DNA of 64,000 nucleotides from CAZCTC01 sp964501335 (GTDB lineage: Bacteria; Chloroflexota; Anaerolineae; B4-G1; SLSP01), in the NCBI GenBank assembly GCA_964501335.1, contig CAZCTC010000002.1, forward strand, positions 62,001-126,000, written 5' to 3'. Shown one piece after another: positions 36,348 to 44,327 of this stretch. The notes under the pieces are model-generated. The model was not told the DNA's origin and ran no database searches. It saw nothing but the letters and a program-made list of their open reading frames with translations. Each line of letters starts with the position of its first letter. The stretch's first letter is position 1. A program made the position numbers and the translations under genes.

Positions 36348-36427
36348 ACAATATTTAACTTCTCATTGGTGAAGCAAAGTGTTGACAAATGAGAAGTTTT
36401 AGTTTACAATGTTCACATCTGAGAAGT
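36348..36427. promoter_or_regulatory. Lysogeny switch: divergent promoters with three TGAGAAGT operators
   Basis: Rightward promoter: TTGACA (36382-36387), 17 nt, TACAAT (36405-36410). Operator words: ACTTCTCA 36358-36365 (inverted), TGAGAAGT 36390-36397 (inside the spacer) and TGAGAAGT 36420-36427 (after the -10), spaced about 30 bp apart. Leftward repressor promoter: -10-like TATTGT on the minus strand (36348-36353). Confidence 0.75.
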
Positions 36428-36460
36428 GATTTTTTCACAAGCGAGAATCGGAGGTGTTAA

Positions 36461-36655
36461 ATGGCTAAGCAGAATGATAACATCCAGATAATGGTTCGGG
36501 TTCCTCCTGAGCTGCATGCCAGCATTATCAGCGACGCGAAGGATGAAGGTGAAACCATTTCCACCATTGTTCGGCGTCGGCTGCGTGAGCGGTACGAGGA
36601 AATGCGGGACGAATACCGGACCAAGAATACTCCTGTGTGCGAAACTAACGCATAA
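36461..36655 (+). CDS. Arc/MetJ-type ribbon-helix-helix DNA-binding protein
   Basis: 64 aa, GGAGGTG site 5 nt before the ATG. NDNIQIMVRVPPELHASIISDAKDEGETISTIVRRRLRERYEE fits the ribbon-helix-helix pattern of Arc and related repressors: one beta strand and two helices. It is the first gene right of the switch, in the place of cro, and probably regulates the early operon. A GC-rich imperfect hairpin (36664-36703) follows and may attenuate readthrough. Confidence 0.7.
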   Translation: MAKQNDNIQIMVRVPPELHASIISDAKDEGETISTIVRRRLRERYEEMRDEYRTKNTPVCETNA

Positions 36656-36712
36656 CAAAAAAAGCGGCCCCCAACGTGTTGAAGCCACGTCGAGGGCCTT
36701 TTAGCGTAGGGC

Positions 36713-36742
36713 ATACTGAGCGCCCGCTTACATCCTCAGTAT
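36713..36742. promoter_or_regulatory. ATACTGAG/CTCAGTAT inverted repeat before the first ParB gene
   Basis: 8-bp exact arms 36713-36720 and 36735-36742, 14 nt apart, in the leader of the gene at 36782. Could be an operator or RNA hairpin; no partner sites seen. Confidence 0.35.
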
Positions 36743-36781
36743 AGCCACTTTCACTAAACCGGTCAACAGTTTGAGGGGAAC

Positions 36782-37699
36782 ATGGCAATAAAACGCACCA
36801 TTCTGGTAGACATAGAGGATCTGATCATCGAGAGCGACCTGCGCACGCAGCAGGATCTCGATGCCGGGTTCTCTGCCTCGATTTCATCATCCGGCGTTAT
36901 CCAGCCCCTCATCGTCACCAAGGCCAAAGACGGCCGGTATATCATCATCGACGGCCGGCGCCGTTACCGACACGCTCTGGCCCTGGGAATGACCCAGATC
37001 GAGGCCACAGTCATGGTGGCTGAAACCTATGAAGAGCGCCTGCTACTCCAGATAGAATCGAACAGATACCGCCAGGACTGGACGGCGCTGGATATGTCCC
37101 GCATCGTCAGCGAGTTGATGACTCGCTGCGGCTGGACCCAGGAGCATACCGCCGAAAGCCTCGGATTGAAGCAGGCCCAGGTCAGCCAGTATCTCGGCCT
37201 GCTGCGGATGGCCCCGGAAGCTCAGGAATTGGTCTCTGAGGGCACGCTGGAATTCTCCAGCGCTCGGGAACTCTGCCGGCTCAACGACAATCCCGACGCC
37301 CAGCGTGCCGCCTGCGCCGAGATCCGCCGCCGCTCTACTGAACGCCAGGCCAAACGCACCGGTGGAAAAATCACCTACCGCCAGACGGCCAACATCGTCG
37401 CCCGGGTCCGCCAACCCCTGGAGAAGATCCAGCGTGAACATGATCTGCAATCCGCCCGCGCCCTGGAACGGCAAATCGCCGCCCAGCCGGCCGCCCTGGC
37501 CAGCGTTACCGACAGCGATGAGATGGCGCAGATCGACGCCGAGGGCGGCGACTTCATCGCCGCTGAATACCTCAAGCTGATTTCAGAGGCCTGCGAATAC
37601 CTCAGTGGAATTCCCACCCCCACCGGCACGGTGGGCACGCTCTGGGCTGAGGCCCGCGCCCGGGCCACGGCCTGGCTATCACAATCACAGGAGGACTAA
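36782..37699 (+). CDS. ParB/Spo0J-family protein
   Basis: 305 aa. The ParB N-terminal domain has QPLIVTKAKDGRYIIIDGRRRYRHALALG (box II-like GRRRYRA), then SNRYRQDWTALD and the helix-turn-helix (WTQEHTAESLGLKQAQVSQYLGLL). The C-terminus is helical and charged. Such proteins bind parS sites and now are known as CTP hydrolases in the chromosomal branch. In phages they serve in partition of plasmid prophages or as transcription regulators. No ParA is adjacent, and the phage integrates, so a regulatory or DNA-organising role is more likely here. Confidence 0.8.
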   Translation: MAIKRTILVDIEDLIIESDLRTQQDLDAGFSASISSSGVIQPLIVTKAKDGRYIIIDGRRRYRHALALGMTQIEATVMVAETYEERLLLQIESNRYRQDWTALDMSRIVSELMTRCGWTQEHTAESLGLKQAQVSQYLGLLRMAPEAQELVSEGTLEFSSARELCRLNDNPDAQRAACAEIRRRSTERQAKRTGGKITYRQTANIVARVRQPLEKIQREHDLQSARALERQIAAQPAALASVTDSDEMAQIDAEGGDFIAAEYLKLISEACEYLSGIPTPTGTVGTLWAEARARATAWLSQSQED

Positions 37700-37704
37700 A
37701 CATT

Positions 37705-38760
37705 ATGGATATCGCTATTGCACACGATCAGGAACGGCGCTGTGGCCTACGCCACGAGGGCACCTATCTGGTGTCCGAGAACAACTCAGTGAGCCTGGAT
37801 GGTGACCGGGCCGCCGGTTCCGACGGAGAAACCTCCGGTCTCATCACGCTCAACCCGCCGCTGCCCATCGTCTCGGTGCGTGTCCCTCGCCGGGGATACA
37901 TCTACACCGATGGCGCCTATCTGCTGCGGGCGTCTCGCGGCCAGCTCGCCGACGTTCCCGTCATCGACCCCGACATCGCCGAATCGAACGCTTTCAGCTG
38001 GAGGGCCTTCGGGATGCGGGCGAGCGACCGCCTCGGTAACGGACTCGCCGAAGACGCGCCCACCGTGGGGGCCGCCATCCGAAAGCTCAGCGGCCTCGAA
38101 TGGCGGGATATCGAAGCGGCTCAACACTGGGCCGCCGAGATCAGCCTGAAGACGGACGCAATGAGACCGCATTATCCGGCGGTTCAGTTGTATCCCATGG
38201 TGGTAGCGGCCCGGCAACTCTATAGCGTCATTCGGCGCGGCAGCCTGCCTGGATATGTGCTCGACGGAGCCGGCGCGACCGTGGCGGCGTCCTGGCGGCT
38301 GCTGCACGCGGCGGCCTGGGCCGGCATGTTGGGCACCGGCATCCGTTCGGCCGTGGGGCGGGTTATGCAGTCGGCGGGGGCCGGTCTGGATGCAGCCTAC
38401 GCCATCCGCATGAAAATCCAGCCGGCGCGGGTGGCGCCCGATCTGGTTGACTGGGTCGGGGCGCAGCATTACCCCGATCCCCAGGATTACATCGACGAGG
38501 CCCGCAAATTGGGGATCAGCCGGCGAATGCCGGGAGTTCCCAAGGCTGTCGTCCCGACCTGGTCGCGGGCCTTCCTGGCTCATCCCCGGTGCCGCTTTAT
38601 TGACGGAACCGTTGGCCCCGGAATCTTTGGGTGGTACACGATCTCGCAGGTGCAGTATGTTCTTCCGCCCGACGGCGGTCTGGAGAGCGTCCCGCGGGAC
38701 ATCATCGCGGGGCAGGTCGTGCCGGTTCGACCGGTGGTAGAGGAGGCAGTTCATGGATAA
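37705..38760 (+). CDS. Unknown phage protein (351 aa)
   Basis: Follows the ParB gene by 5 nt and overlaps the next start by 8 nt. Soluble. No recognised family. Features seen: an N-terminal beta-rich part (GYIYTDGAYLLRASRGQLADVP), a helical middle and an Ala/Gly-rich stretch (AAWAGMLGTGIRSAVGRVMQSAGAG). Tight packing shows it is part of the early operon; a DNA-metabolism role would be a guess. Confidence 0.6.
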   Translation: MDIAIAHDQERRCGLRHEGTYLVSENNSVSLDGDRAAGSDGETSGLITLNPPLPIVSVRVPRRGYIYTDGAYLLRASRGQLADVPVIDPDIAESNAFSWRAFGMRASDRLGNGLAEDAPTVGAAIRKLSGLEWRDIEAAQHWAAEISLKTDAMRPHYPAVQLYPMVVAARQLYSVIRRGSLPGYVLDGAGATVAASWRLLHAAAWAGMLGTGIRSAVGRVMQSAGAGLDAAYAIRMKIQPARVAPDLVDWVGAQHYPDPQDYIDEARKLGISRRMPGVPKAVVPTWSRAFLAHPRCRFIDGTVGPGIFGWYTISQVQYVLPPDGGLESVPRDIIAGQVVPVRPVVEEAVHG

Positions 38761-39256
38761 GGTGATTTTGCTCCGCGTTCAGGAATGCTCTAACTGTCAC
38801 GGATTCGGCATGGTCGGCGCTTTTCCCGAAGTGACCTGCTGCGTTTGTCATGGCACCGGCTATGTTCGTCACGAAGTCCTGGCCGATGCCAGTGTTGCCG
38901 GAGTTGCTCGAGAAATCGAGCTGCTGAAGAACGAAGCCCGGCTCGCTACCGCGCTGCGGGATGAAGCCATCGATGACCTGCGGACGGCCAACGAACGGAT
39001 CTCAGAGCTGGAGCAGCTGCTCTATGAGGCCAACGGCGCCGCAGATCAGGCCGCGTCGCTCGTTTGTGGATGGGCCCCGGTCGACAATGCCCAGCTCGAG
39101 CTGGGCAGGGCCTATTGGGAATGCCTTATCGGCTCAGACGGCGGTTCCGGAGCGGCTCAGTTTCGACTGCGCGCCGCTGAGCATATGGTGGAAGAGTTGT
39201 TAAAAATCGAGGTGCGCCATGAGCGAAATTCAAATCGCCCGATATGGAAAAAATAA
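38753..39256 (+). CDS. Zinc-finger/coiled-coil phage protein
   Basis: 167 aa. The N-terminus has CSNCHGFGM...CCVCHGTGYV (residues ~11-36), two CxxCxGxG repeats making one DnaJ-type zinc site, half of the usual four. A coiled coil follows (IELLKNEARLATALRDEAIDDLRTANERISELEQLL). DnaJ-type zinc fingers in phage proteins often mediate protein binding. Overlaps its neighbours on both sides, so it is clearly in the operon. Confidence 0.65.
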   Translation: MDKVILLRVQECSNCHGFGMVGAFPEVTCCVCHGTGYVRHEVLADASVAGVAREIELLKNEARLATALRDEAIDDLRTANERISELEQLLYEANGAADQAASLVCGWAPVDNAQLELGRAYWECLIGSDGGSGAAQFRLRAAEHMVEELLKIEVRHERNSNRPIWKK

Positions 39257-39440
39257 TGTTTTGCTGGCCGGCAGTGAGGAATGGATCTCTTACGAGGCCC
39301 TCGCCGCCGGATATGTGTGCAGTCGCTGCGGACAGCACCCCCGCCAGAGCTGGAACGGGAAAATAAACTATCCCCGCTGCGCCTGTGGTCACGTTGTGAA
39401 GGTCGAGCCGGTGGAAGAGCCGGCGCTGGAGGTGGCGTGA
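39219..39440 (+). CDS. Small zinc-ribbon protein
   Basis: 73 aa. CSRCG...YPRCACGH gives a four-cysteine ribbon in the centre. The start (MSEIQIARYGKNN) lies inside the end of the previous gene, and its TGA shares a base with the next ATG. Function unknown; probably nucleic-acid or protein binding. Confidence 0.6.
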   Translation: MSEIQIARYGKNNVLLAGSEEWISYEALAAGYVCSRCGQHPRQSWNGKINYPRCACGHVVKVEPVEEPALEVA

Positions 39441-40678
39441 TGGCTATCGAAATGGATATTCGAGGAATTTTCGGAGTTCTCAAAACCTGGGATTCCCGGT
39501 ACACGACCGACCACGCCGAGGCCGTTGCTGCCTACGGGCGATTGCGTGGGCTGACTCCCTTCGCCGAATTCAGTCCCATTCTGGACAAAGACGGGCGACT
39601 CAGTTTTAAAGATCACTACGGCGTCATGCAAAGGCACGCCCAGCTGAGCGGAGGGTACTCGAAGCGCGTTTATCGCGTCGCGGATCCAAAGGCTCCCAAC
39701 GATGTGATTTTTGATGTAGTCGTGGTAGCTAATTCTGACTGGCCCACGATTCAGTCCATGATGGTGATGGGATATAAGCGTGACGAGATAATGCCGGCCT
39801 ACGAGCATGTCGGTAGGGGGACTGTTACCGCTACCGAGCAGCAAAAAAGGCGCCCACCGAATGGATGGACATGGGATCGGGTAGCGATCAAGCGAGGAAC
39901 TGAGGCTGCGTTAATGCAAGCTTTCGGAAAGGCACCCAGTCAGGACGGGCGCATGTCCGAGACTACAGTTTTGCCATCCGATCAGGCGGCGGATGCATTA
40001 TTCCCTGCGCAGCGTGATCCTGTCGAGCGCCGCGAACAAAGCCGGGCGGCAGATCCGGAACCAAAACCAGCCCCCGCTCCGGCGCCGAAGCCGATTGAGA
40101 TGCCGCGCATCAATCCTGCGGCGTTGCAGTTGGATGAGTCTGTACCCGTGCAACCAGCACCGCAAAAGCTCGATCCAAAGGCGCAACTTCCAGGAACGCC
40201 CCAGCCGACCCCGGTCCCCGTCTCCCTGCCGGCCCCCGTTCCCCCCCAGGCTACCCCCGCGGCGGCGGCGAACAGCGGGACTCCGACGGCGCAGAATCTG
40301 CTGGAACGATTCTCCGCTGCCATCGAGCAGGCCGCCGGCGAGACTCCTCGTAAGGGAGTTCGTGCGGCCCTGGCCAAGGGGATGGAATATCCCTTTGCCG
40401 GAACTGGACAGGATCCCGAAGATGCCCGGCATTGGGTGATGGCATTCCTCGGGCTTCCGGAGTCCATGCGCGACACCAGCGACCGCGAGTTGGTCGCCCT
40501 GGATAAGTGGTTGCATCCCTGGTACCAGGATGGGGTGTATGGATTGAGCCCCGACGGGTGCCGGGATTTGAAAATCATTTATGAGCACATCCAGTCGAAG
40601 CGCTCCGTCAAACCGCAGCCGGCACCTGTCTCCGCAACCCAGCCGGCCCTCGACGACGACGACAATATCCCGTTCTAA
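39440..40678 (+). CDS. RecT-like phage recombination protein with SSB-type acidic tail
   Basis: 412 aa, start at 39440 because it overlaps the preceding stop (TGATG). The N-terminal ~190 residues (AVAAYGRLRGLTPFAEFSPILDKDGRLSFKDHYGVMQRHA ... YSKRVYRV) resemble the single-strand-annealing RecT/Red-beta pattern 'GL.PF..... G.. I..DG......'. This is suggestive, not certain. A Pro/Ala linker and a helical domain follow. It ends DDDDNIPF, the acidic-hydrophobic tip with which bacterial SSB recruits repair proteins. The next gene also ends this way (EDELPF). Likely role: recombination or replication of phage DNA. Confidence 0.5.
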   Translation: MAIEMDIRGIFGVLKTWDSRYTTDHAEAVAAYGRLRGLTPFAEFSPILDKDGRLSFKDHYGVMQRHAQLSGGYSKRVYRVADPKAPNDVIFDVVVVANSDWPTIQSMMVMGYKRDEIMPAYEHVGRGTVTATEQQKRRPPNGWTWDRVAIKRGTEAALMQAFGKAPSQDGRMSETTVLPSDQAADALFPAQRDPVERREQSRAADPEPKPAPAPAPKPIEMPRINPAALQLDESVPVQPAPQKLDPKAQLPGTPQPTPVPVSLPAPVPPQATPAAAANSGTPTAQNLLERFSAAIEQAAGETPRKGVRAALAKGMEYPFAGTGQDPEDARHWVMAFLGLPESMRDTSDRELVALDKWLHPWYQDGVYGLSPDGCRDLKIIYEHIQSKRSVKPQPAPVSATQPALDDDDNIPF

Positions 40679-40686
40679 AGCAATCC

Positions 40687-40715
40687 GGCCCCCGGCCAGG
40701 TCACCGGCCGGGGGC
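40687..40715 (+). terminator. GC-rich hairpin in the early operon
   Basis: Perfect 11-bp arms (40687-40697 / 40705-40715) between two early genes, no strong U-tract. It may act as an attenuator or RNA-processing site. Confidence 0.45.
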
Positions 40716-40741
40716 CCACACAAATCACAAGGAGGAAATCA

Positions 40742-41239
40742 ATGTACGGAGACGAACTTATCCAAATTTGTGCAGAACTGGCCCGGCTTTACCGGGAACG
40801 CGGAGCGATCCGCGGGTCCCAGGAACGACTGGAACGGGCGATGGAACGCCGGCGCGTCGAGCTGCTGAACGCCGCCGATTGGAAGGCCCTGGGCTCCAAC
40901 GAACAGCAGCGCGCCGTCGGTATCTCCGCCCTGCTGTCCGGCGATAAGGAGTGGGCCGGGGCCGAGGCCCTGAGCCACAACCGGAACTGCGAACTCATTA
41001 CGCTGGATGCACAGATCGCCGGGCTGGAAGCGCAGGCCTCGGCGCTGAGGGCCGCGATCCATGAGGCGCAGGCTGTGGCGGTGGCTCCATGGTATTACGA
41101 GAATCTGATGGCCGAGAGGATTGAACGGGTGGAAGCGGAAGAGGTCGATGTGGTCCCGACGATTGTCACGCCGGCCCAGGATGCTCCGGCCCCGGCTCCC
41201 GTGCCCGTGGTAGTCGTTGAGGACGAGCTGCCGTTCTGA
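40742..41239 (+). CDS. Coiled-coil phage protein with SSB-like C-terminal tip
   Basis: 165 aa with an AAGGAGG site. Mostly helical (IQICAELARLYRERGAIRGSQERLERAMERRR...), then a Pro/Ala/Val-rich disordered linker ending VVVVEDELPF. The disordered linker plus acidic-hydrophobic tip copies the architecture of SSB, but no OB fold is visible. It could compete for or recruit SSB-binding partners. Unknown family. Confidence 0.55.
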   Translation: MYGDELIQICAELARLYRERGAIRGSQERLERAMERRRVELLNAADWKALGSNEQQRAVGISALLSGDKEWAGAEALSHNRNCELITLDAQIAGLEAQASALRAAIHEAQAVAVAPWYYENLMAERIERVEAEEVDVVPTIVTPAQDAPAPAPVPVVVVEDELPF

Positions 41240-41246
41240 GGACACC

Positions 41247-41480
41247 ATGGATCAGATAAAAGTTTTCTGGGCAATTCACACCTTCCGATCACTGGGCCGC
41301 GATGATCTGGCCGACGAGATCGAGCATACAGACCGAGAGCAGACGCTCGAAATGGCCGTCATCGCCGCCGGCATCATGGCCCGGGCCCAGGAAACCCGTC
41401 AGCGTGCCGGGGCGGCCGGACTGGCCGGCCCCGGCCTTCTTCGGCGGTTTATTGGATGGGTAAGGAGAATTATCAAATGA
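41247..41480 (+). CDS. Small phage protein (77 aa), unknown
   Basis: Start MDQIKVFWAIHTFRSLGRDDLADEIEHTDREQT, with GAGG just before. Helical, basic C-terminus. Overlaps the next ATG by ATGA. No family recognised. Confidence 0.55.
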   Translation: MDQIKVFWAIHTFRSLGRDDLADEIEHTDREQTLEMAVIAAGIMARAQETRQRAGAAGLAGPGLLRRFIGWVRRIIK

Positions 41481-42586
41481 GCAAAACCAGGACCTGCCCG
41501 AAACACGGAGAGTACAAAGGGTGGCTGTGTCCGAAGTGCCACCCGGGTGGACATAAGCGCAGCTCGATGCAGTTGAAATTCACCGGCAGCCACGTCACCA
41601 GCCGGGCCAGCGATCACATCGGGTTCAGCGATTACAGCGCCATGCCGGCAGTCAATGCCAGCGCGGCAGCTGCGAATCAGCGCACTGAACAAGAGTCCGC
41701 TTTTGGATTGCGCATGGTGGAAATCTACACGCTCATCGTCGATCCCGATGTTCAGCAACGGAAACAACTCAATTTCGCTGTAGCCGGAGAATACTCTATT
41801 GAGATGAAACGCGGTGAGAAATTTCCGGCGGTGGTCGTTTTTTCTGATGGAACAAATAAATGGTTGGCAGACGGATTCCACCGAGTGGAAGCCGCGAAAA
41901 TCAACAACGCTACGATGATCTGGGCCGATGTGCGCCCCGGAAATAAACGCGATGCGATTTTATACGCGGCTGGATCGAATGCTGAGCACGGATTGCAACG
42001 TTCGAATTTCGATAAACGCCGGGCCGTGGAAACGTTGCTCAAAGATCCGGAATGGTGCCAGTGGGGGAATCGGGAGATTGCCCGCCGGTGCCGTGTATCG
42101 GATACGTTTGTTGGCTCCATCAGGACTGAATTATCTGCAAACGGTTTGCAGATAACAGAACGGAAGGTGGAACGATCGGGGGCAGTTTACACCATGCGCA
42201 CCGAATCTATCGGCCGGCAGGCTCAAATTGAGGATCCTGGAGAGGCCGTAGCATCTGCACCGAAGCCAGTGACTCCTACGACATCGGCCTGGGCGGCGAC
42301 GTTCGGCGAACGCAAACCGTTGCTCCCCAGGATTGCGATGGAGGAAGTTGCGGACGATGAAGCGGTTCCGGCTAGCTGGGAAGGGCCGGCTGCCGCCGCC
42401 ACTGAATTGCACGAGATCGCTCTTCCCGCCTTTGTGATGGATCGTGATGAACTGATGGCGGATCTTGAGGTAGCGCGGCATAACAACGCGGTCATGCGGC
42501 AGAACCTGGAAGCCGCCTACGCTGAGATCCGCGAGTTGCGGGCGGAAAATGAGCGGCTGCGGGCAATGGTCCCACAGATGGCATAG
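41477..42586 (+). CDS. Second ParB-like protein with N-terminal zinc ribbon
   Basis: 369 aa, AAGGAG site, ATGA overlap with the previous stop. The N-terminus has CPKHGEYKGWLCPKCH, a zinc ribbon. The ParB-like nuclease domain is seen in FPAVVVFSDGTNKWLADGFHRVEAAK (GFHR replaces GERR), followed by QRSNFDKRRAV and a helix-turn-helix WGNREIARRCRVSDTFVGSIR. The C-terminus is a coiled coil (ELRAENERLRAMV). This type of phage ParB-like protein is often next to methyltransferases, as here, and may act as a DNA-binding regulator. Confidence 0.75.
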   Translation: MSKTRTCPKHGEYKGWLCPKCHPGGHKRSSMQLKFTGSHVTSRASDHIGFSDYSAMPAVNASAAAANQRTEQESAFGLRMVEIYTLIVDPDVQQRKQLNFAVAGEYSIEMKRGEKFPAVVVFSDGTNKWLADGFHRVEAAKINNATMIWADVRPGNKRDAILYAAGSNAEHGLQRSNFDKRRAVETLLKDPEWCQWGNREIARRCRVSDTFVGSIRTELSANGLQITERKVERSGAVYTMRTESIGRQAQIEDPGEAVASAPKPVTPTTSAWAATFGERKPLLPRIAMEEVADDEAVPASWEGPAAAATELHEIALPAFVMDRDELMADLEVARHNNAVMRQNLEAAYAEIRELRAENERLRAMVPQMA

Positions 42587-42594
42587 GTGAAGAG

Positions 42595-42792
42595 ATGACA
42601 CAGGAAGAACTGATTCAGTTTGCGAAGGATGTTTACAGCCTGCCCGATGAAATCGAGTGGGATCTATTTGGATGCTGCCCGTGCTGCGGCCGCAATATTC
42701 ACGCCGAAGGTTGTGAGCTGGTGCGGCTGACGCAGAAATCGGCGGAAATATATAAACAAGATCAGGAGGAAACAAATGTTTTACCTTGTTAA
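42595..42792 (+). CDS. Small cysteine-rich phage protein
   Basis: 65 aa. CCPCCGRNIHAEGC is a possible zinc site. It overlaps the ring nuclease gene by 17 nt; the AGGAGG of that gene lies inside its 3' end, so the two are co-expressed. Confidence 0.55.
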   Translation: MTQEELIQFAKDVYSLPDEIEWDLFGCCPCCGRNIHAEGCELVRLTQKSAEIYKQDQEETNVLPC

Positions 42793-43150
42793 TTCGTTCA
42801 GTATCAACATGTTGGATCGCAAAAGCGGAGCGCGGGACATTTCGTTTATTCCGGTAGCACGTGAAGCCGTTAAGAATTTAGTAATCAATCATTCGTTCCG
42901 TGAGGAGTTTGCGTGCGCGATCGGGCACGAGGACACCGCCCGCGCGGTGGCCATTGACCTGGGCATGCCCGAATTGGCCGAGCCCTGGGCCGAGATCGCC
43001 AAAACTCGCCCGACTATTTCGGCCGAAGGGAACAGTCTGATTGTGGCCCAGTATCGCGGGGAACGCTTGCCGGCGGGAACCACGGAATTACCGATCGGGG
43101 CGATTCTGGAATACTGGCAGGTTTACCGGGTTCCGTACAACCGGATTTAA
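42776..43150 (+). CDS. DUF1874 / AcrIII-1-type viral ring nuclease (anti-CRISPR)
   Basis: 124 aa, AGGAGG site 6 nt before the ATG. The family pattern is clear: FYLVNSFSINML at the N-terminus, catalytic-His motif IGHEDTA (His51), and IVAQYRGERLPAG with the conserved Gln and Arg (Gln92, Arg97), then a WQVYRV end. The same pattern is found in SIRV1 gp29/STIV B116 and bacterial YddF. Characterised AcrIII-1 members cleave cyclic tetra-adenylate and so switch off type III CRISPR signalling. The enzymatic assignment rests on motif agreement by eye; the biological role in this host is inferred. It sits just upstream of a GGTTCCGATAA hairpin and the methyltransferases. Confidence 0.85.
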   Translation: MFYLVNSFSINMLDRKSGARDISFIPVAREAVKNLVINHSFREEFACAIGHEDTARAVAIDLGMPELAEPWAEIAKTRPTISAEGNSLIVAQYRGERLPAGTTELPIGAILEYWQVYRVPYNRI

Positions 43151-43152
43151 TT

Positions 43153-43187
43153 CGGTTCCGATAATGACAGTTATCGGAACCGTTTTT
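43153..43187 (+). terminator. GGTTCCGATAA hairpin, copy 1
   Basis: Perfect 12-bp arms 43153-43164 and 43171-43182 around TGACAG, followed by TTTTTG. Functional as an intrinsic terminator. Same element at 45564, 46458 and 48021. Confidence 0.7.
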
Positions 43188-43199
43188 GAAGGAGGGTCC

Positions 43200-44327
43200 A
43201 TGTATGAGTTGGCTTTATTTGCCGGAGCTGGTGGCGGATTACTCGCTACCCGGTGGTTTCTCGGATGGCGAACCGTCTGCTATGTCGAATTCGCGGCCTA
43301 CCCCGTCAGCGTCTTGCAGGCCCGGATCCGCGATCGATACCTCGACGATGCCCCGATCTGGGACGACGCAAACGCTTTCGACGGGCGTCCTTGGGCTGGA
43401 TGCGTGGATATCATCACTGCGGGCTTCCCGTGCCAGCCGTTCAGTCTCGCTGGCCAGCAGCGCGCCGACGGCGATCAGCGCAATGGATGGCCTGCAACCA
43501 TCCGGATTATTCGCGAGGTACGACCGCCGTTCGTCCTGCTGGAAAACGTTGCAGGGTTGCTTTCCGCTGTGGGAAGTGACGGCCGACGGTATTTCGGACG
43601 AATTCTCGGAGACCTGGCCGAGAGCGGGTATTCTGCGCGATGGAGAGTGTTATCTGCGGCGGAGGTGGGAGCGCCGCATAAACGCGACCGGGTTTTCATT
43701 CTCGGATATCTGGCCGACTCCAACGGTGACGGGAAACAACAACCGTCCCGGAGTGTCGGAGAATTCAGGCCTGGGTCTGGCCACGGCGGTCAGGCTTTGG
43801 CCGACGCCGACGGCGGCCGACGGGCGGAGAGCGGGGAATTTCGGGCGCGGGGATGGGAACCCGACACTCGCCGGCGCGGTGAAGTTGTGGCCAACCCCGA
43901 CGGTGAGCGATTTCAGGGGGCCGAATCTGAACCCTGGGACGCGCAGTGCGAGCGAGCATTCTCTGGCGACTGTGGTGATGTTCCCCACGCCAACGACTCC
44001 CGGCGGCGGGCGCAGCGTTCCAGCGGATGCAGTGTGGAATGGGAACGCGGCTTATGCACCGGACGGGAAGAAGTTGCAGGTCGGGTTGGAAACAGTGGTA
44101 CGACGGTTCCCGACTCCGACGACGAAGGACAACCGGCCGACCAGTCAGGCCAGTATGGAGCGCGGGGCGGGGCCCACTTTGGACCAGTTCGTTGGTGGGA
44201 CGCTGAACCCGGACTGGGTCGAGTGGCTCATGGGGTGGCCCACCGGGTGGACAGACTGCGCGCCATTGGCGGCGGACAGGTTCCTGCTGTGGTTGCGGCA
44301 GTTTGGGATCTGCTGCGGGGAGGATGA
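43200..44327 (+). CDS. DNA (cytosine-5) methyltransferase, Dcm type
   Basis: 375 aa. Start at 43200 with AGGAGG. Motif I LFAGAGGG (residues 6-13), motif IV GFPCQPFS with catalytic Cys78, motif VI ENV (115-117), motif VIII-like PHKRDRVFILG and motif X AIGGGQVPAVV are all present. The target-recognition region is replaced by a low-complexity stretch with LADSNGD, LADADGG, VANPDGE and GRVAHGVAHRVDRL, known from phage Dcm proteins. Motif X carries GGG for the usual GNG. The same DNA is open in a second frame (43204-44334). Likely protects phage DNA from restriction. Confidence 0.85.
   Translation: MYELALFAGAGGGLLATRWFLGWRTVCYVEFAAYPVSVLQARIRDRYLDDAPIWDDANAFDGRPWAGCVDIITAGFPCQPFSLAGQQRADGDQRNGWPATIRIIREVRPPFVLLENVAGLLSAVGSDGRRYFGRILGDLAESGYSARWRVLSAAEVGAPHKRDRVFILGYLADSNGDGKQQPSRSVGEFRPGSGHGGQALADADGGRRAESGEFRARGWEPDTRRRGEVVANPDGERFQGAESEPWDAQCERAFSGDCGDVPHANDSRRRAQRSSGCSVEWERGLCTGREEVAGRVGNSGTTVPDSDDEGQPADQSGQYGARGGAHFGPVRWWDAEPGLGRVAHGVAHRVDRLRAIGGGQVPAVVAAVWDLLRGG

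Noticed and set aside
37786..38754. 322-aa antisense frame opposite the unknown phage gene at 37705
   Set aside because: Arg/His/Pro-rich mirror of the sense gene, which is tightly packed with its neighbours and has proper overlaps.
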